From: Isoetes taiwanensis
Taxonomy: Eukaryota > Streptophyta > Lycopodiopsida > Isoetales > Isoetaceae
NCBI GenBank assembly: GCA_021234155.1
Contig: JAJEKV010000015.1
Location: 3,570,852-3,634,851 of the forward strand
Direction: 5' to 3'
DNA length: 64,000 nucleotides
Made by a program: the position numbers and the translations under genes. The notes below the pieces were generated by a model, which had not been told where the DNA came from, did no database searches, and saw only the letters and a program-made list of their open reading frames with translations. The number at the start of each line of letters is the position of its first letter. Position 1 is the first letter of the stretch. Shown one piece after another: positions 40,758 to 52,169 of the stretch.

Positions 40758-43318
40758 CATAGTCTATCTTCTACCCGTGTCTTTCTCCACCTTCCTGTCT
40801 CTAGTTCCAATTTATGAGAGCCTGTTCTGTATCTTGCTATCAGCTGCTTATACACTTTTGGTAGGCATGCTTTCAAAAGGCGCTGGCATTCATAGACATC
40901 TAGGTGGTTCACATTGGTCTGATAATATACCATTCTTTTCCCTAGTTCAACCCAAATGTGATCCACTGCTAGCTTTTCTAACAAATCTATTGCTTCTTGC
41001 TTCTCTGTTGGCCAATTCGAACTGTTTACCCCCCATTTGTTTGCCCATTGCATTAGGTCCTCTTTCCATCCTTCAGATTCTATCAAGGCAAAATGAGATA
41101 GGCGGCTAGTATCCTGCTCTCTAACTTGATTGTAGAAGTTGATAGCTTGAAACAGCCCTTCAAGTTCAAGTGGGAACATGCCCACTTCTGCCAGCATTGT
41201 GGCATAAGGGATTTGGGATCGGATTCCAAGCTCCTCCTTTATAAACATTTTTTGAACTGTTTCTATTTGGTTCCATGTTCGGTTATAGATTTCGGGTCCT
41301 CAAATTGGAACGCCCTATAGCAAAACTGTTTGGATTAGCATCTTGAATAGAATTCTTTTTAATCCCGAATCTGTGAGTGATGCCCTGCTACATTTCGCCA
41401 GCATGCTATACAGGGCAGCCTTGGCGTATCCCAATTGTACTCTTGATTTTTGTGTCCAAATTCCATGAGACCTTGATCAACACTTCCTCATACAGTTGCG
41501 AGGCTGCTGCCCTTATATCCAGTGGGACACCAATCTGGATCATTCTATTGCTAAGCTCTTTGCGAGGTACAGTATCAAACGCTTTTGTAAAATCTATGAA
41601 CGCCACATACAGGGATGGATTTGGAGCTTTAGCTTTTTCAATCAGAGTTCTGAGAGTCAACGCATGATCCAAAGTATTATGATTACTTCTGAAGCCTGCT
41701 TGGCATTTAGAGCGCACGTCCGCCAGCTATTTTCTTTTTCAGTATGCTGCCTATGATTTTTGCAAAGATACTACTAATCAAAATTGTTCTGTAGTTGCTT
41801 GCCACCTTTTTTGTCACCGCCTTTGTGAATTGGATGTACATGGTTAATTTGTCATGTCTCTGGGGTCCCTTACATGATGGCTTTATTCAACAAACCTGTT
41901 AGGACAGAAACAGTTTCATCCCCTCCCCGTTTGAGCAGCTCTACACAAAGACCATCTGCATCATGGGCTTTATTATTGGAGGTTCTGGATAAACACCCTG
42001 ACGTCTGATTCAGTGAAGATTTCTGAGCCATGAGCTATTTTTGGCATGCCATCAGCGCCATTCTTCTCATAAATATCTTTGACCAGTTTAGCCAATGCTT
42101 CTGTGCCTAAAAAAGCCTGTTCAAGTTTACCTTTTAGCGTGTCCCAAAAGCTTTTTGGCTCAGATAACATTTTTTGCTGCTGTGCATAATACTCACGCTT
42201 TTTCCGCCTGATCAGTTGCTTATACCATTTAGGTTTGTATATGCAGTTCTTTTGCAATCTGCTCCTTGCCTCCTGGCATTCTGAATCCTACCATGAGTTG
42301 CATGGTTTACCTTGCATCTGTTTTTTAGATAGGCCAACTACCTTTTTAGCTGCCTCAAACAACAAGCATTTAAATTTTTGTGCATCTTCTTCTAATATCC
42401 CTGACCAAATCGCTTGTATAAGGGGTTCTTCCATTAATGTTTTATATGCAAGTTATGCTCATAACGTACTTTCAACTTGGGATGAAAGCTTTGCATTTGC
42501 ATCCTTAAACTTGTTTGCAGCCTTAGTACCATATGCAATGGTGCATGATCCGATTCATGCGGTTTATCTCGGACACAAAATTCTGTAATCAGATCCTTAT
42601 TTCTTGCAATAAGATAATCTATAGTACTAGCACCTGCATGATTATAGTATGTGAATTTCCCAGAATGTCTGAACGGCATCACTCCGTTGAGTATTTTCAT
42701 CCGACACATGGTGCCTAGTTCCAGCAATTTCTCACCCATATTTCAAAAACTATATCCGCCGAATGCCTGTCATATGATGTATATTCTATCTCATCCAAAC
42801 ATGGATTTGCAATGTGATCAAATGCCTTGGCTTGCTGGCAGCCCGCTCGTCCATTAAAATCTCTTGTAATGAGTATCTCGCCTTGTGAAGAATACTCAAG
42901 GATATTAGAGCACAGATTTTCAAATGGGTTATCCTTATCCAAATTATACCTATTGTATACATGTGAATTCTCTGGCGCAAAATAACATGCTGCCAGAAAT
43001 ATTTGCTGCGTGCTCTCTGTAATCCGAAGCCAAATATGCTGATTATGTATGTCGTATTTCAAAACTTGGATATCATGCTTTGAATCCCTTCTTTTGTAAG
43101 CTGCAATTCCTCCAAAACCACGCCCTGCTTCAATTACTTTTTCATTCCACACTTGTCCAAGTAAGTTAAAACCTGCTATATCAGGTGGAAGATGATACTG
43201 ATGTGTCCAGATTTCAGTAGATAGTAAATAGTAACAGGTCCTGAGATTCCCATATGTTGTATGTTGCATTCACCTTTGCTTGAATTAATCCATGTGCATT
43301 CCATAAAACCAACTCTCA
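40758..43318 (-). pseudogene. L1-type LINE ORF2, catalytic core deleted
   Basis: The endonuclease part (43318-42434, several shifts) shows LWNAHGL, LSTEIWTHQYHLP, AACYFAPEN, a GDFN site changed to RDFN, STIDYLI and ESDHAPL. A linker follows (KPKWYKQLIRRKKREYY). The reverse transcriptase has VAFIDFTKAFDTV and STIGIRQGC (41717-41406). The sequence then jumps to AALYSMLAKCSRASLTDSG, so about 120 codons holding the YADD active site are gone. The C-terminal part (LAEVGMFPLELEGL, ARYRTGSHKLELETGRW) runs to 40758, where the LTR insertion removes the final CCHC region. It is closely related to the plus-strand LINE at 53050-56236 and incapable of transposition. Confidence 0.9.
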
Positions 43319-43331
43319 ACGCCCTGGCATC

Positions 43332-44072
43332 CTATTTGTGCTTTCTGCTTGTAATAATTGCTTTGCCTCTCTGATCTAGATATGCTACCCATCCTGCATC
43401 CCTTGCTTCCTTTACTTTAGCCCAAACCTTCTTTCAAATTTCCAGTTGGCTAGGAATTAGATCAAGATCTAACCAAATCTTTTCACCCTTAAGTGCACTT
43501 CAGTTATGGAGCACACGGTCTCTTCCTTCCTTGGTATGAAATTTCACTAAGATGGGACGATGCAATCCTGGTTTCTGCAATCTCCTGGAAGATACATGAT
43601 CTGGATCATGTAGATGCATAGTATCACTAAAGAAACACTTCACTATGTCAACAATATCTTCACCTTCGATCTCTTGGATGCCAGATATTTTTAGATTTTT
43701 AGCCCGTGCATCCTGATCCCTTTGCTCAGAGGAGACCTCTGCATGATATATTTTCATTTGTTCTTTGGTGATCTCTGCATGATGTATTTTCATTTGTTCT
43801 TTGGTGATCTCTGCTATCAGAGAAGCTAATTTATTTTCCAAAGTTTCAATCTGTGCAAAATCAATGGAAGGTTTTTGCAGATTGGAAGACAATTCAGCAT
43901 TCTGAGACTTCAAACTCGTGTTTTGGATTACCAGCTCATCCAGGGTCTGCCGCATCCCTTTAACTTCCGACCTTAGATTCAGAATTTCGCTCTTTAGCTC
44001 ATGTATTACAGCCAGAATATTTGTTGTATTCCCTTCATATTCAATTGGCTCCTTTTTCCCCTTGGAGGGCAT
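43332..44072 (-). pseudogene. L1-type LINE ORF1 (coiled coil plus RNA-binding domain)
   Basis: ATG 44072 starts MPSKGKKEPIEYEGN. A coiled coil with heptad-like Leu/Ile spacing covers roughly residues 20-100 and includes a 17-residue duplication (EITKEQMKIHHA / EITKEQMKIYHA). Then comes the RRM-like part: ARAKNLKISGI, EGEDIVDIVKCFF, SRRLQKPGLHRPILVKFHT. Two TGA codons interrupt the end (after RVLHN and after PSQLEI) where the plus-strand LINE has Arg codons. The frame otherwise continues to TAG at 43332. ORF1 proteins bind LINE RNA and trimerise through the coiled coil. Confidence 0.85.
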
Positions 44073-44104
44073 CCTACAAAAAGCTGAACTCCCGGACCTT
44101 TAAG

Positions 44105-44830
44105 AAGTAATCAAGCAAGGAAAGAACCTAGTTAGGGAAGACAGATTCGGCTCTGCACCAATTGATCATGGCAGGCAGCAGCTAGGCATCGAATTCGACC
44201 AAAGGCAGCGCTCGACAATTATGCACAGTCTTGATCGTGAAATTCATATACATCATGACCACCTTTTTGCACAGCACTTAGTGTCCAAACATCCCACAAT
44301 ATGCAATAGGAACTCTCACTTGCTTTTACTGATGCATAATCCTCGAACATGCAAACTCTTCTTCTAGCATCTCCATCTGAACTATGGCCAATAAGGGCCC
44401 ACATATCATGGCAAGAACAAGCTTGGGAAGCTTTTTGTGCAAAGGATTAACTATAAGGACACATGCATAGTGACAAATATTATTTCCTTCAAATGCCTTA
44501 ATGTTATTATAACCCAGCTCGTCTGATCCAACCTAACCTCAAATGTTCCATCACAAATATGACCTTCCTTGTTCCCACAAAATCCAATCAATTAGTCATC
44601 TCTTGGTATCCATCTAATGGCACACTTAATAACCGTATCATCCTCAGCCACAAGTGCTGGCACTTCTCCTAATGATAAATCTTGCTTATATATATGTCTA
44701 GTTGGGTATGTGCAAGGTGTTTAAAGGTTTCATCTCTAATAACAACTCTATAAAAAAAAGTTCTCTCTTGTAGAATGCAATGTTGTAGCAATGCTAGGTC
44801 CAGCAAAATTCATGAAAAGGAAATTGTGCA
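44105..44830. other. Probable LINE 5' region and flank, no gene seen
   Basis: Sequence upstream of LINE ORF1. No promoter motif or coding frame is supported. Confidence 0.4.
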
Positions 44831-44834
44831 TTCT

Positions 44835-45222
44835 CAAAGCCATGCCTTCCAGAGCTGTCCAGCCTATAGTCAGATTCGGGCTCGCTACATTCTCTTGGTG
44901 CGACCTGGTCTGCCCCTGCACGAGCTACTCAGTACGCCGTCAGTTCGATCCCTTGGCTCCTACCTCCAGGAGGTTTTGGATCTTCGGACTCACCTCTGCC
45001 CTAGGGCGCCTACCTGAGGTGCCGGGAATTCATGTGTATATGTATATTTGTACAGCTGCCAGCAAGCTTGTTGCTGCGACGGGTTTTCCCTCCTAAGGGG
45101 GGGTTTTTTAATCCGGGTAGCAACGGGCTTGCTGCACCCGTGTAATTTGGGTCCCATAGGCCGATTGGCCTCCGCGGACGATAAAAGAACCTTCCTTCCT
45201 TCCTTCCTTCCTTCCTTGCCAC
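44835..45222 (+). mobile_element. Hairpin-bearing non-autonomous element with CCTT tail
   Basis: The segment has a CG-rich body, a nested hairpin at 45060-45135 (AGCAAGC with GCTTGCT, then GTTGCT with AGCAAC, then a GGGTTTTCC...GGGGTTTTTTAATCC core) and GGTCCCATAGGCC. It ends in a run of CCTT units (45190-45222). The simple-repeat tail suggests a retroposon. The hairpin core is the one found in the arms of the A/B array. No ORF. Confidence 0.5.
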
Positions 45223-46040
45223 CCCATATTTTAATAGTCTCAAAAAAAGCTTTTGTTGTGTCTGTATATCTCTTCTTATGCCCTGGTCTAACTATATTTT
45301 GAGCAATGTCTCTCAAACAGTCCCACAAGGTAGTCTCATATAGACGTGCTTTTCTTTTGGTATTGAAGCATAATGTGAACATTGAAAATTTGTGAAAGGT
45401 TCTCCACTAGCGCTCACATGTTTGCATGACATGTGTCGAAAAGTGCCATTAATTTCTACCAGCTCCTTGTCCACCTCAAACATGTTTTGCAGTAAGGGTT
45501 CACAGTACCAGTGGGTTCCTACCTTTAGCTCATTCAAAAAGGCCTCAGATCTTTTATACAACTACCATATCTATACTTCTTCTGCCAAAAACCCCTGCAC
45601 AACAAGGCCAAATAAGCGGGCTCTGAAGCATCTAATAACAATAAACATCTTTAAAAAGAAGAAAAAGAAGAGATATTCCTTACAATAAAAATGACAAGCA
45701 AACATTAACCAATTACGTATGCTGCCGCTTGATGATGCTTGGTCCACTGTAATAACTGATCCAGCTGTAAAACATTGCATGTCACGTATTCATCTTGCCT
45801 GGGTGTGGTTGTTACCTACTAAAGCAAGTATTTAAAGTATACAAGGAATACATACTAGATTTGAAAAAAGATGATAGCTTGCCTTGCCGAGGATCTGATT
45901 AAACAAGCTTCTTTGGGCGACCACCATTTGAAGGCACATTATTAGCTTTTCTCTCTGTTGCAGTATGAACATGATGTTTAGAAATAATTATGGTCTTTCA
46001 TATGCTGATTTAGGCTCCCTATTTGAGGAAATAAGTCAAG
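45223..46040. other. No gene seen
   Basis: Short frames on both strands (45313-45561 minus, 45392-45688 plus) are shadows of one another, and none carries a recognisable motif. Confidence 0.45.
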
Positions 46041-46046
46041 TGGTTT

Positions 46047-46861
46047 CTAACATGTGATGCAAACAATCCTCATGTCTTCTCGCCTTGTGTAACCACTAAT
46101 AGATTCCTCCAGAAGCTTGAAAATAGGTTTGCCATCTGCTGTAAAATTAGTAACTTCATTGGCCATGCAAAACTCAACAAGAGCCTTGTTTTCTTTGCAT
46201 ACATCTTCCTCATTGACTTGCTCATCACCCTGTTCATTCTCCACTTTCAGCTTAATTTCATCTCTTCTTTTCTTAAGGTTCTGATGGTAACTATCAAGGT
46301 GTTGCTTGGTTTGCAAATGGCTGCACTCAAAGTTGCATAGGCACCATAAATAGAACTTAGGTTTACCATTTACATCCCGGCTGGTTCAAATCTATCCTTA
46401 CGTTTTTTTTGCTTTGGTTTAGCAACTAATTTTCTGACAGCTAACTACCACCTTGGAACATCCCCTTTAGTTGCTATTCTGGACTGCAATCTTGTATTCT
46501 CTGAACAGCAATCCAGTAACTTATTCAATATTGTCTTTTCCTCTACAATGACAACTTGATCCAACTCATGCTCAATATTGTCTTTTCCTCTACAATGACA
46601 ACTTGATCCAACTCATGCTCAGTAGCACTTTCCGTATGTTGGCTGTGGAGTGGAGTTGCTCTCCATAATAACATTTCTAGAGGCGCTATTTTCTATTTCG
46701 GTCCTTCTCTGCTTGGGCACATGAGATCTAACTAACTTTATAGTCACCTCATCGCTCTGAAGAAAAAACCTTCTCTCTTGCCTGTTTGTCAGTGCCAAGT
46801 TCCTATCAGCAAGAAATACAAAGCCTTTACATGTTGCCAATACTTCATCATCCGTATCCAA
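46047..46861 (-). pseudogene. Cys/His-finger protein gene, broken
   Basis: The frame from 46861 reads GFVFLADRNLALTNRQERRF and RSHVPKQRRTEIENSASRN. It crosses a 47-bp tandem duplication that shifts the frame (46526-46619), then reads NKLLDCCSENTRLQSRIATK and AVRKLVAKPKQKKRKDRFEP. After another shift at GCCGGG it reads FYLWCLCNFECSHLQTKQHL, DSYHQNLKKRRDE and an acidic tail ending RIVCITC. The CLCNFEC...HLQTKQHLDSYH spacing resembles a C2H2-type finger. A possible upstream exon lies at 47884-48004. The gene family is not identified. It could be a decayed transposase-associated or host gene. Confidence 0.4.
46526..46619. repeat. Exact 47-bp tandem duplication
   Basis: The unit beginning CAATATTGTCTTTTCC is repeated exactly at 46573. 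Since 47 is not a multiple of three, it breaks the minus-strand reading frame it lies in. Confidence 0.9.
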
Positions 46862-46869
46862 CTCTTATA

Positions 46870-47330
46870 ACAAAGTATCCTTTTCTATCTCTTCACATAC
46901 ATCCATATAGCAAGAGTGCAAATTTTTGGAGGGTTTTTTTGGGAAGGGTGTAGAGGGCTTCCTTATATACAAATGATTTATAGACAAAATGTTCTAGATT
47001 TTCGTTGGTTCACTTGTTTGGAGTTGACTCTCCAATGTCTATCAAAGCATTTGTTGTACGAAGTATTAAAATTCAAAGTAATTTGCACCTGCACACAAAA
47101 TCAACAAATATTGGGATATTCATCGCACCATTTAGACTTTATATTTGCAAGAAGTTGCCAAAAGTTCTTTAAAAATTGATTATTTTCTGAGTGGGCGAAT
47201 AAGTTTCATATAGTTATGTTGCTTTGGAAGTTCACGCAGATCCTAGAATAGAAAAACAAAAACTAAGATCATGTTGTTTGCAACAAAGGCAAGAAATTAA
47301 TTTGTTGCATTTCAAATGAAGTTTTGACAC
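46870..47330. other. No gene seen
   Basis: AT-rich sequence without a supported frame or repeat. Confidence 0.5.
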
Positions 47331-47333
47331 TGT

Positions 47334-47586
47334 AAAAAACGCTTAAGAATCATTCTGCCGCATAGAAAAACGCTTAATAATCATTCTGCCGCATAGAAGC
47401 GTGCCACGTGGCGTGTTTCAAAACAAGAATGCAAGTATGAATTTTTGCTGAGCGAGCTGCTGCAATGTTTTTACTTGCATTCTCAGGATTTACCCCACAT
47501 TCCAGTCTTTTTACCCTGCATTCCAAGAGTTTACCTTGAATTCTGATGGTTTTTACTGGGCACAAAATGATTCTTAAGTGTTTTCC
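47334..47586. mobile_element. MITE-like element with terminal inverted repeats
   Basis: The left end AAAACGCTTAAGAATCATT matches, inverted, the right end AATGATTCTTAAGTGTTTT, 253 bp in all. The left terminus is tandemly doubled (47334 and 47367). There is no coding capacity. Target-site duplication is not clear, so the superfamily is open. Confidence 0.55.
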
Positions 47587-47597
47587 ACGTAACAAGA

Positions 47598-47705
47598 AAG
47601 GCAATCTACTTGCCTAGCCTGGGAAGGCAAGTAGATTGCCAGGCAAGTAGATTGCCAGGGCTCCGCTGTTTCCATGCCAGGGAAGGCAAGTAGATTGCCT
47701 TCCTG
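47598..47705. repeat. Inverted and direct repeats of a 15-bp word
   Basis: GGCAAGTAGATTGCC occurs three times and its reverse complement GGCAATCTACTTGCC once, within about 110 bp. The cluster could fold into alternative hairpins. Confidence 0.8.
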
Positions 47706-47883
47706 TATACAAAAACAAGAGCTATTCAACATTAGGACCAAGAGCTATTCAACATTAGGACCTGAAATGTGCAAATAAAAGAAAAGCATAAAAGAAAAAC
47801 GACAAAGCATATGGTGAGGGCCACAATATAACAAAACCAGGCCACCATTGTAAGATGAACTCAGATACATTACTTGGCTTAAT

Positions 47884-48004
47884 GTCAAAGATACATGAGG
47901 CATTACGTTCTTTTGTGCCTCCTTAGCGACCTGTAGCAATTCTTCCACTTCATCACTGCTCTTTAGAACATTAGATGTACGAGCAACTTTATGTCTTCTT
48001 CAAT
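47884..48004 (-). other. Candidate exon
   Basis: The minus-strand frame reads KVARTSNVLKSSDEVEELLQ and VAKEAQKNVMPHVSLTLSQ followed by a GTAATG donor. It may belong to the broken finger gene downstream (46047-46861). The product is unknown. Confidence 0.25.
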
Positions 48005-48270
48005 AATGTACCAGGACATTCAGTTGATGCAAAAGGAGCTTCTCATGATGCAAAATAAAACATGAAACAAAACAATCAAATCTCTGGGATGCAAGGAATG
48101 TTATTACTTCAGAAAACACGATTTAACAATCAGACAACATTCAGCCAAGAACCAGATAAAATCAGTATGAACATTTACTGTTATCAATGGCATGCACCAA
48201 AGCACAGGCTATGAAGTAACAAGAACATAGCTAAAAAACAAAGCTTGAAAAGTAATCTTTACCTGTTTTC

Positions 48271-48580
48271 AGAGTATGTGCACCGGTGCACTACATCTGG
48301 AAATATTGTAGCTCGAGCTCTTCTTTTGTCAAGAACAAATTCCGTTGAGACAAAGGACAAAGATTGAAAAATATTTGACAGATGCAGAGCATGTGCGCCG
48401 GCGCACTAGGTCTGGAAAGACCTAGTTCAAAGTCTGTCCAGAAAAAAATCCGTTGAGACATAGTATCCGTTACAGAGCATGAGCACCGGAAAGATCAGAG
48501 AAATCAGAGAAAGTTACAAACTTGAAAAATATTTAGTACCTGTTTAGAGCATGCGCGCCGGCGCACTGGGTTTGGAAAGA
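48271..48580. repeat. Diverged repeats carrying a GCGCCGGCGC palindrome
   Basis: Copies start near 48271, 48386, 48474 (truncated) and 48545. Each has AGAGCATG, a palindrome (GTGCACCGGTGCAC, GTGCGCCGGCGCAC or GCGCGCCGGCGCAC) and TCTGGAAA, and most are followed by CCGTTGAGA. The flanks are AT-rich, so the GC palindromes stand out. Confidence 0.75.
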
Positions 48581-48599
48581 TTGTGGCAAACATGCTCTT

Positions 48600-51500
48600 C
48601 TGCCAAAAAAAAAAACAATTCCGTTGAGAAAAACATGCATTCGAGTAAAAAGAAGGGGCACACTATTTTCATCGTAAGAAAGTATGTGTGGTTTAAATGG
48701 TTACAACATCAATGCCGCTTTTTAATTGATACGTGCTTCTATAGCCTAAAGATCATACACGTAGGATAAATAAATAATATCTTCCTACATAGTGCCTATA
48801 AAAATTCATGGTGCCTATAAAAATACCATGAGTGAACAATGTTATCTTGAATCCAAACTGGCAATGTAATGCCTCTAACATGTGGTATCCATATTTGAGT
48901 GTCTTTAAATTCAAGAGCTACGATTTTGCACCTTCAATATTTTTGTGATGGGATAAAAAAGTGAAATATAACCACGATATTGTGCTTCTTATATTTTGGA
49001 TGTACCATGTCATCTGCTCATGCTAATATATGATACGCCAATGATAAATAATACTTTAGAAACTGAAGGCCAACAAAAAAAAGAAGTTGAAAATATTATA
49101 TACTTATAAATACAAAGTGCGAAGCTCATAAGGAGCATAATCTGGCGAGACTCCATCAAACTTGGTTTGTGAAAGAAACTTTAATTTATAATGGCTGCAA
49201 ATAATTGTGAGATCCTTGCTTCTTGCTTCAATGGTGAATTTTGCTCGTTTTTGAAAGGTGGATGTTAAATGACTAGGAAATAGCTTCCAATTTTGTACTA
49301 GAGAGTGGCATGTTGTCAATTTTCAAGATTGGGAAAGATTTCATCCCGCCATATCAGAATATTCTTAAGAAGATTCTTCTAAGAAACCCTCTCAGCCATC
49401 TTAAAAAAACCCTCCAAATAAAACTCCCCATATAGCAACACTTTCTAGGAATCTTCCTTTATGTATTTGTTTCTTCTTGAATGCTTCTTGAGTAATTCTT
49501 ACAACAACTTAATGCTTTCTATTCGATTCTTGATGCAATTCTGTTGTAAGAGACTCCTTTTGCAAATTCTTAGTATGCAAATCTGCCAGTAAATTATTCT
49601 CTGATAGCGAATCAATCTCACTCTTACTCCCATGCTTGATTATAACTAAATATGTCCTTAATCCTAATCCGCTCTGCATTCTACTGCAAATTAGCATATG
49701 ATCACAAATAATTTCAATAGAAAATATCACGGTAGAGGATGTAGACTAAAGGTTTGTTGGTTGCACGATAGATTTGTGCTACAAGCTTACATCAAAAATA
49801 ATTTTAGAAACTCGGATACTCTAGTCTCTATTTAACTAAAATTTTAGCAGAAAAACTATCTTCATCTACAGGTTCCAGAAGAATCCAAAAACTGTTATCT
49901 ACTTCATCAAAAACAAGGGTTAATTCAAGAAAATAATTTCTTACGACTTGACTGAATGCATATGTTCTAAAAACCTTCTAATTCCCACCTAAGTTCAGAA
50001 TTCAAATGTATGAATCAGTATCCCACAGTTCCTAAAGGAATCAGAAGATATGTAAGCTCCAGGCTGCATCTGCAGAACAATCATCAGAAGATAAAGGAAA
50101 TAAACACAATTCCATTCCTTAAGGGCAAAGCTCACCACCTAATAGGACTATCCTGAGCAAGAGAATCTCCGAGAAAGACGAATTTTGAAATAAGAAAGGC
50201 TTAAGGGAAAAACAATTTAGCCACTAGAGAAATCCATCTCTAGCAAAACCATGAATTCAAGGAAGAGATAGGCTTTAAAGTAGAATTAGGTAGGAAATTA
50301 GGAAATCCACAAAGATTGAAAGCTTATCGAAGCGATCAATCTATAACACAATCATATATCAAGATTTATCAGGAATAATGATTAGAAAGCAAATCAAAGA
50401 TTGTTGAAGAAGAATTCAAGTTTTGGATTGGATGCCAATTCACAAGAGATGGACATATATATTGAGGCTATAGGCAGATCGTTGAAGCTAATCCGCCTCT
50501 GATCTGGTTGCCTTTAGGTTGGCTGCAATTGTAGCCGTTAGTCTCAAAAACACTATTGAAGCCGGATTGTTGGTCCGAGATGTTAATCATGCCCGTACTC
50601 CTTTTGCCCTTATGTTGCAATAGGTCACTGATGTAGTTGCCATCTAAGTTTGTTACCCCATATCCCCTTACAGAAGTCATGGCCTATATTTATAAAATTA
50701 GATAAATGCCTTTTACCTTTAAAGTGACCTTTACTTTATGAAGTCCTTGCAAATAATAAACCCTAGCTTAATTTAATCATGGGATATTTTTGGCTTAGAT
50801 ACTTGATTCAAGGCTTTGGCATCAACATTTGTAACTTTCTTTCTCATTCTCTTACTCCCCATAGCCACTTTCCCGAGCACCACATATCGAAACTCTTTGT
50901 TGTGGCAAAAACATATTCATAGTACTCGAATTTGCAATGACACCACACCAAGTTGGTAAAGAAAAATGTTTGCGGCAGGTATAACATGGCATAGAATATG
51001 ACAAAAACCACTGTTGGCAACCATAGGTGGAAATAAAACAAATTTATGAAAAGATATACACTTCTATTATGTAATGATGGGGAGGCTTAAATGATGATAT
51101 TATTCCCTTCAAATTATAGAATGCAACTGTGCTCCGGGTTTTGTGGAGCGGCGTTGTTTGCCTTATTCTAGCATCTCCTGAGTCCTTGCAATGCGAGCTA
51201 TGGAGTGGACTTCTAGTGACATGTTGTTTTTTGGCCATGGTACGATGCTCTCCTAATCTGCTTCTAGCTTCTAATCCATTTAGTAGACCATTTCTCGAGC
51301 AAAAGACTAGAACAGGGGGTTAACCAAGTCAGAATATGAGCGATGGATGGTTGTAGATCTCATATAAAGCAGAGGTGTGGAAATTTAAGCCTCCTAGTCA
51401 ATTTCTATCAATCACCCATTACCCTTGTAAAAGGGTCGGCAACACTGCCAGGCTCGGCGGTGCACTCAAGGCTCCGTCATTCGTGCCTCGCCTCGTCTAG

Positions 51501-51950
51501 CAGAGCCGCTAGGGCCCTTTACATGACATAAAAGGCCTCAAGATGGACATTACCTAGTATATAGTGACCATTCTGCACAAAAGCTATAAAGCTGTGATTA
51601 TACAACACAACAGAGAACACATTGCAGATCTCTACAAAGACTAAGGCTATAGCATCAATGCACCCTTATGCCAAAAGAATAAACTTTGGCTGGAGGAGAC
51701 ACTAATACACGCCCTTAACCCAAATATAGGGAAAACTACCATAATGCCCCTACAAGTTTTGATAATGATAATTATTATATTACCATTCTATGGTTTAAAA
51801 TTATTGTATTGACCTTAAATAAAGGGTATAAGAAGAAGGGACGATATTGTCCTTAAATAAAGGGTATAAGGGTACCTTCGCAACTGCCGTTAAGTTAAGA
51901 TACCGTTAAGCTTTTAATTGCACTTCATATCACTAGTTAGATTAGTTTTG
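48600..51950. other. Long AT-rich stretch, no gene supported
   Basis: Frames at 49104-49319, 49509-49730 and 50468-50680 (all minus) are open but short, unrelated to any family I know and not linked by splice signals. The last one has a TATAAATATAG motif just before its start. No RNA gene or repeat array was recognised. Confidence 0.45.
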
Positions 51951-51955
51951 CCTTT

Positions 51956-52163
51956 GGGCGTTTAGTCTAGTGGTAACACACTAGGTCTAGCAACTATAGG
52001 TCTCGAGTTCGAGACTGTGAATTGTTGGATGTCAAAACGCATAGACACAGTGTAAAGTGGTTGGGGGCAGGGCCCAACCAAGCAAAGTAGTGTGGTGGGT
52101 GGTTACATGTCCAATTGGATGCTGCATAGTGGCATGAAGTTAAAATGCTATCTATCTATCTTA
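51956..52163 (+). mobile_element. tRNA-derived SINE
   Basis: The head has a pol III A box (TAGTCTAGTGG, 51963) and a B box (GAGTTCGAGAC, 52005) 42 bp apart, the spacing of a tRNA gene. GTCTC/GAGAC forms the T stem. A non-tRNA body of about 130 bp follows, ending in a TATC tail (CTATCTATCTATCTT, 52148-52163). No acceptor stem or anticodon arm of a functional tRNA is kept. This is a retroposon, and no target-site duplication is obvious. Confidence 0.7.
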
Positions 52164-52169
52164 ATCTTT

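Noticed and set aside
45313-45688. ORFs on both strands
   Set aside because: They are mutual shadows without motifs or splice signals.
47334-47705. CRISPR-like array of GGCAAGTAGATTGCC
   Set aside because: Copies are in both orientations, unevenly spaced, and in a plant nuclear context.
48271-48580. CRISPR or satellite array
   Set aside because: There are only four diverged copies with unequal spacing and no unique spacers of constant length.
50468-50680. Gene with TATA box just before ATG (minus)
   Set aside because: The TATA motif lies about 10 bp from the ATG, the 70-codon product is unrecognised and no further exon could be linked.
51956-52030. Functional tRNA gene
   Set aside because: A and B boxes and a T stem are present, but no acceptor stem or anticodon arm pairs properly, and a SINE-like body and tail follow.
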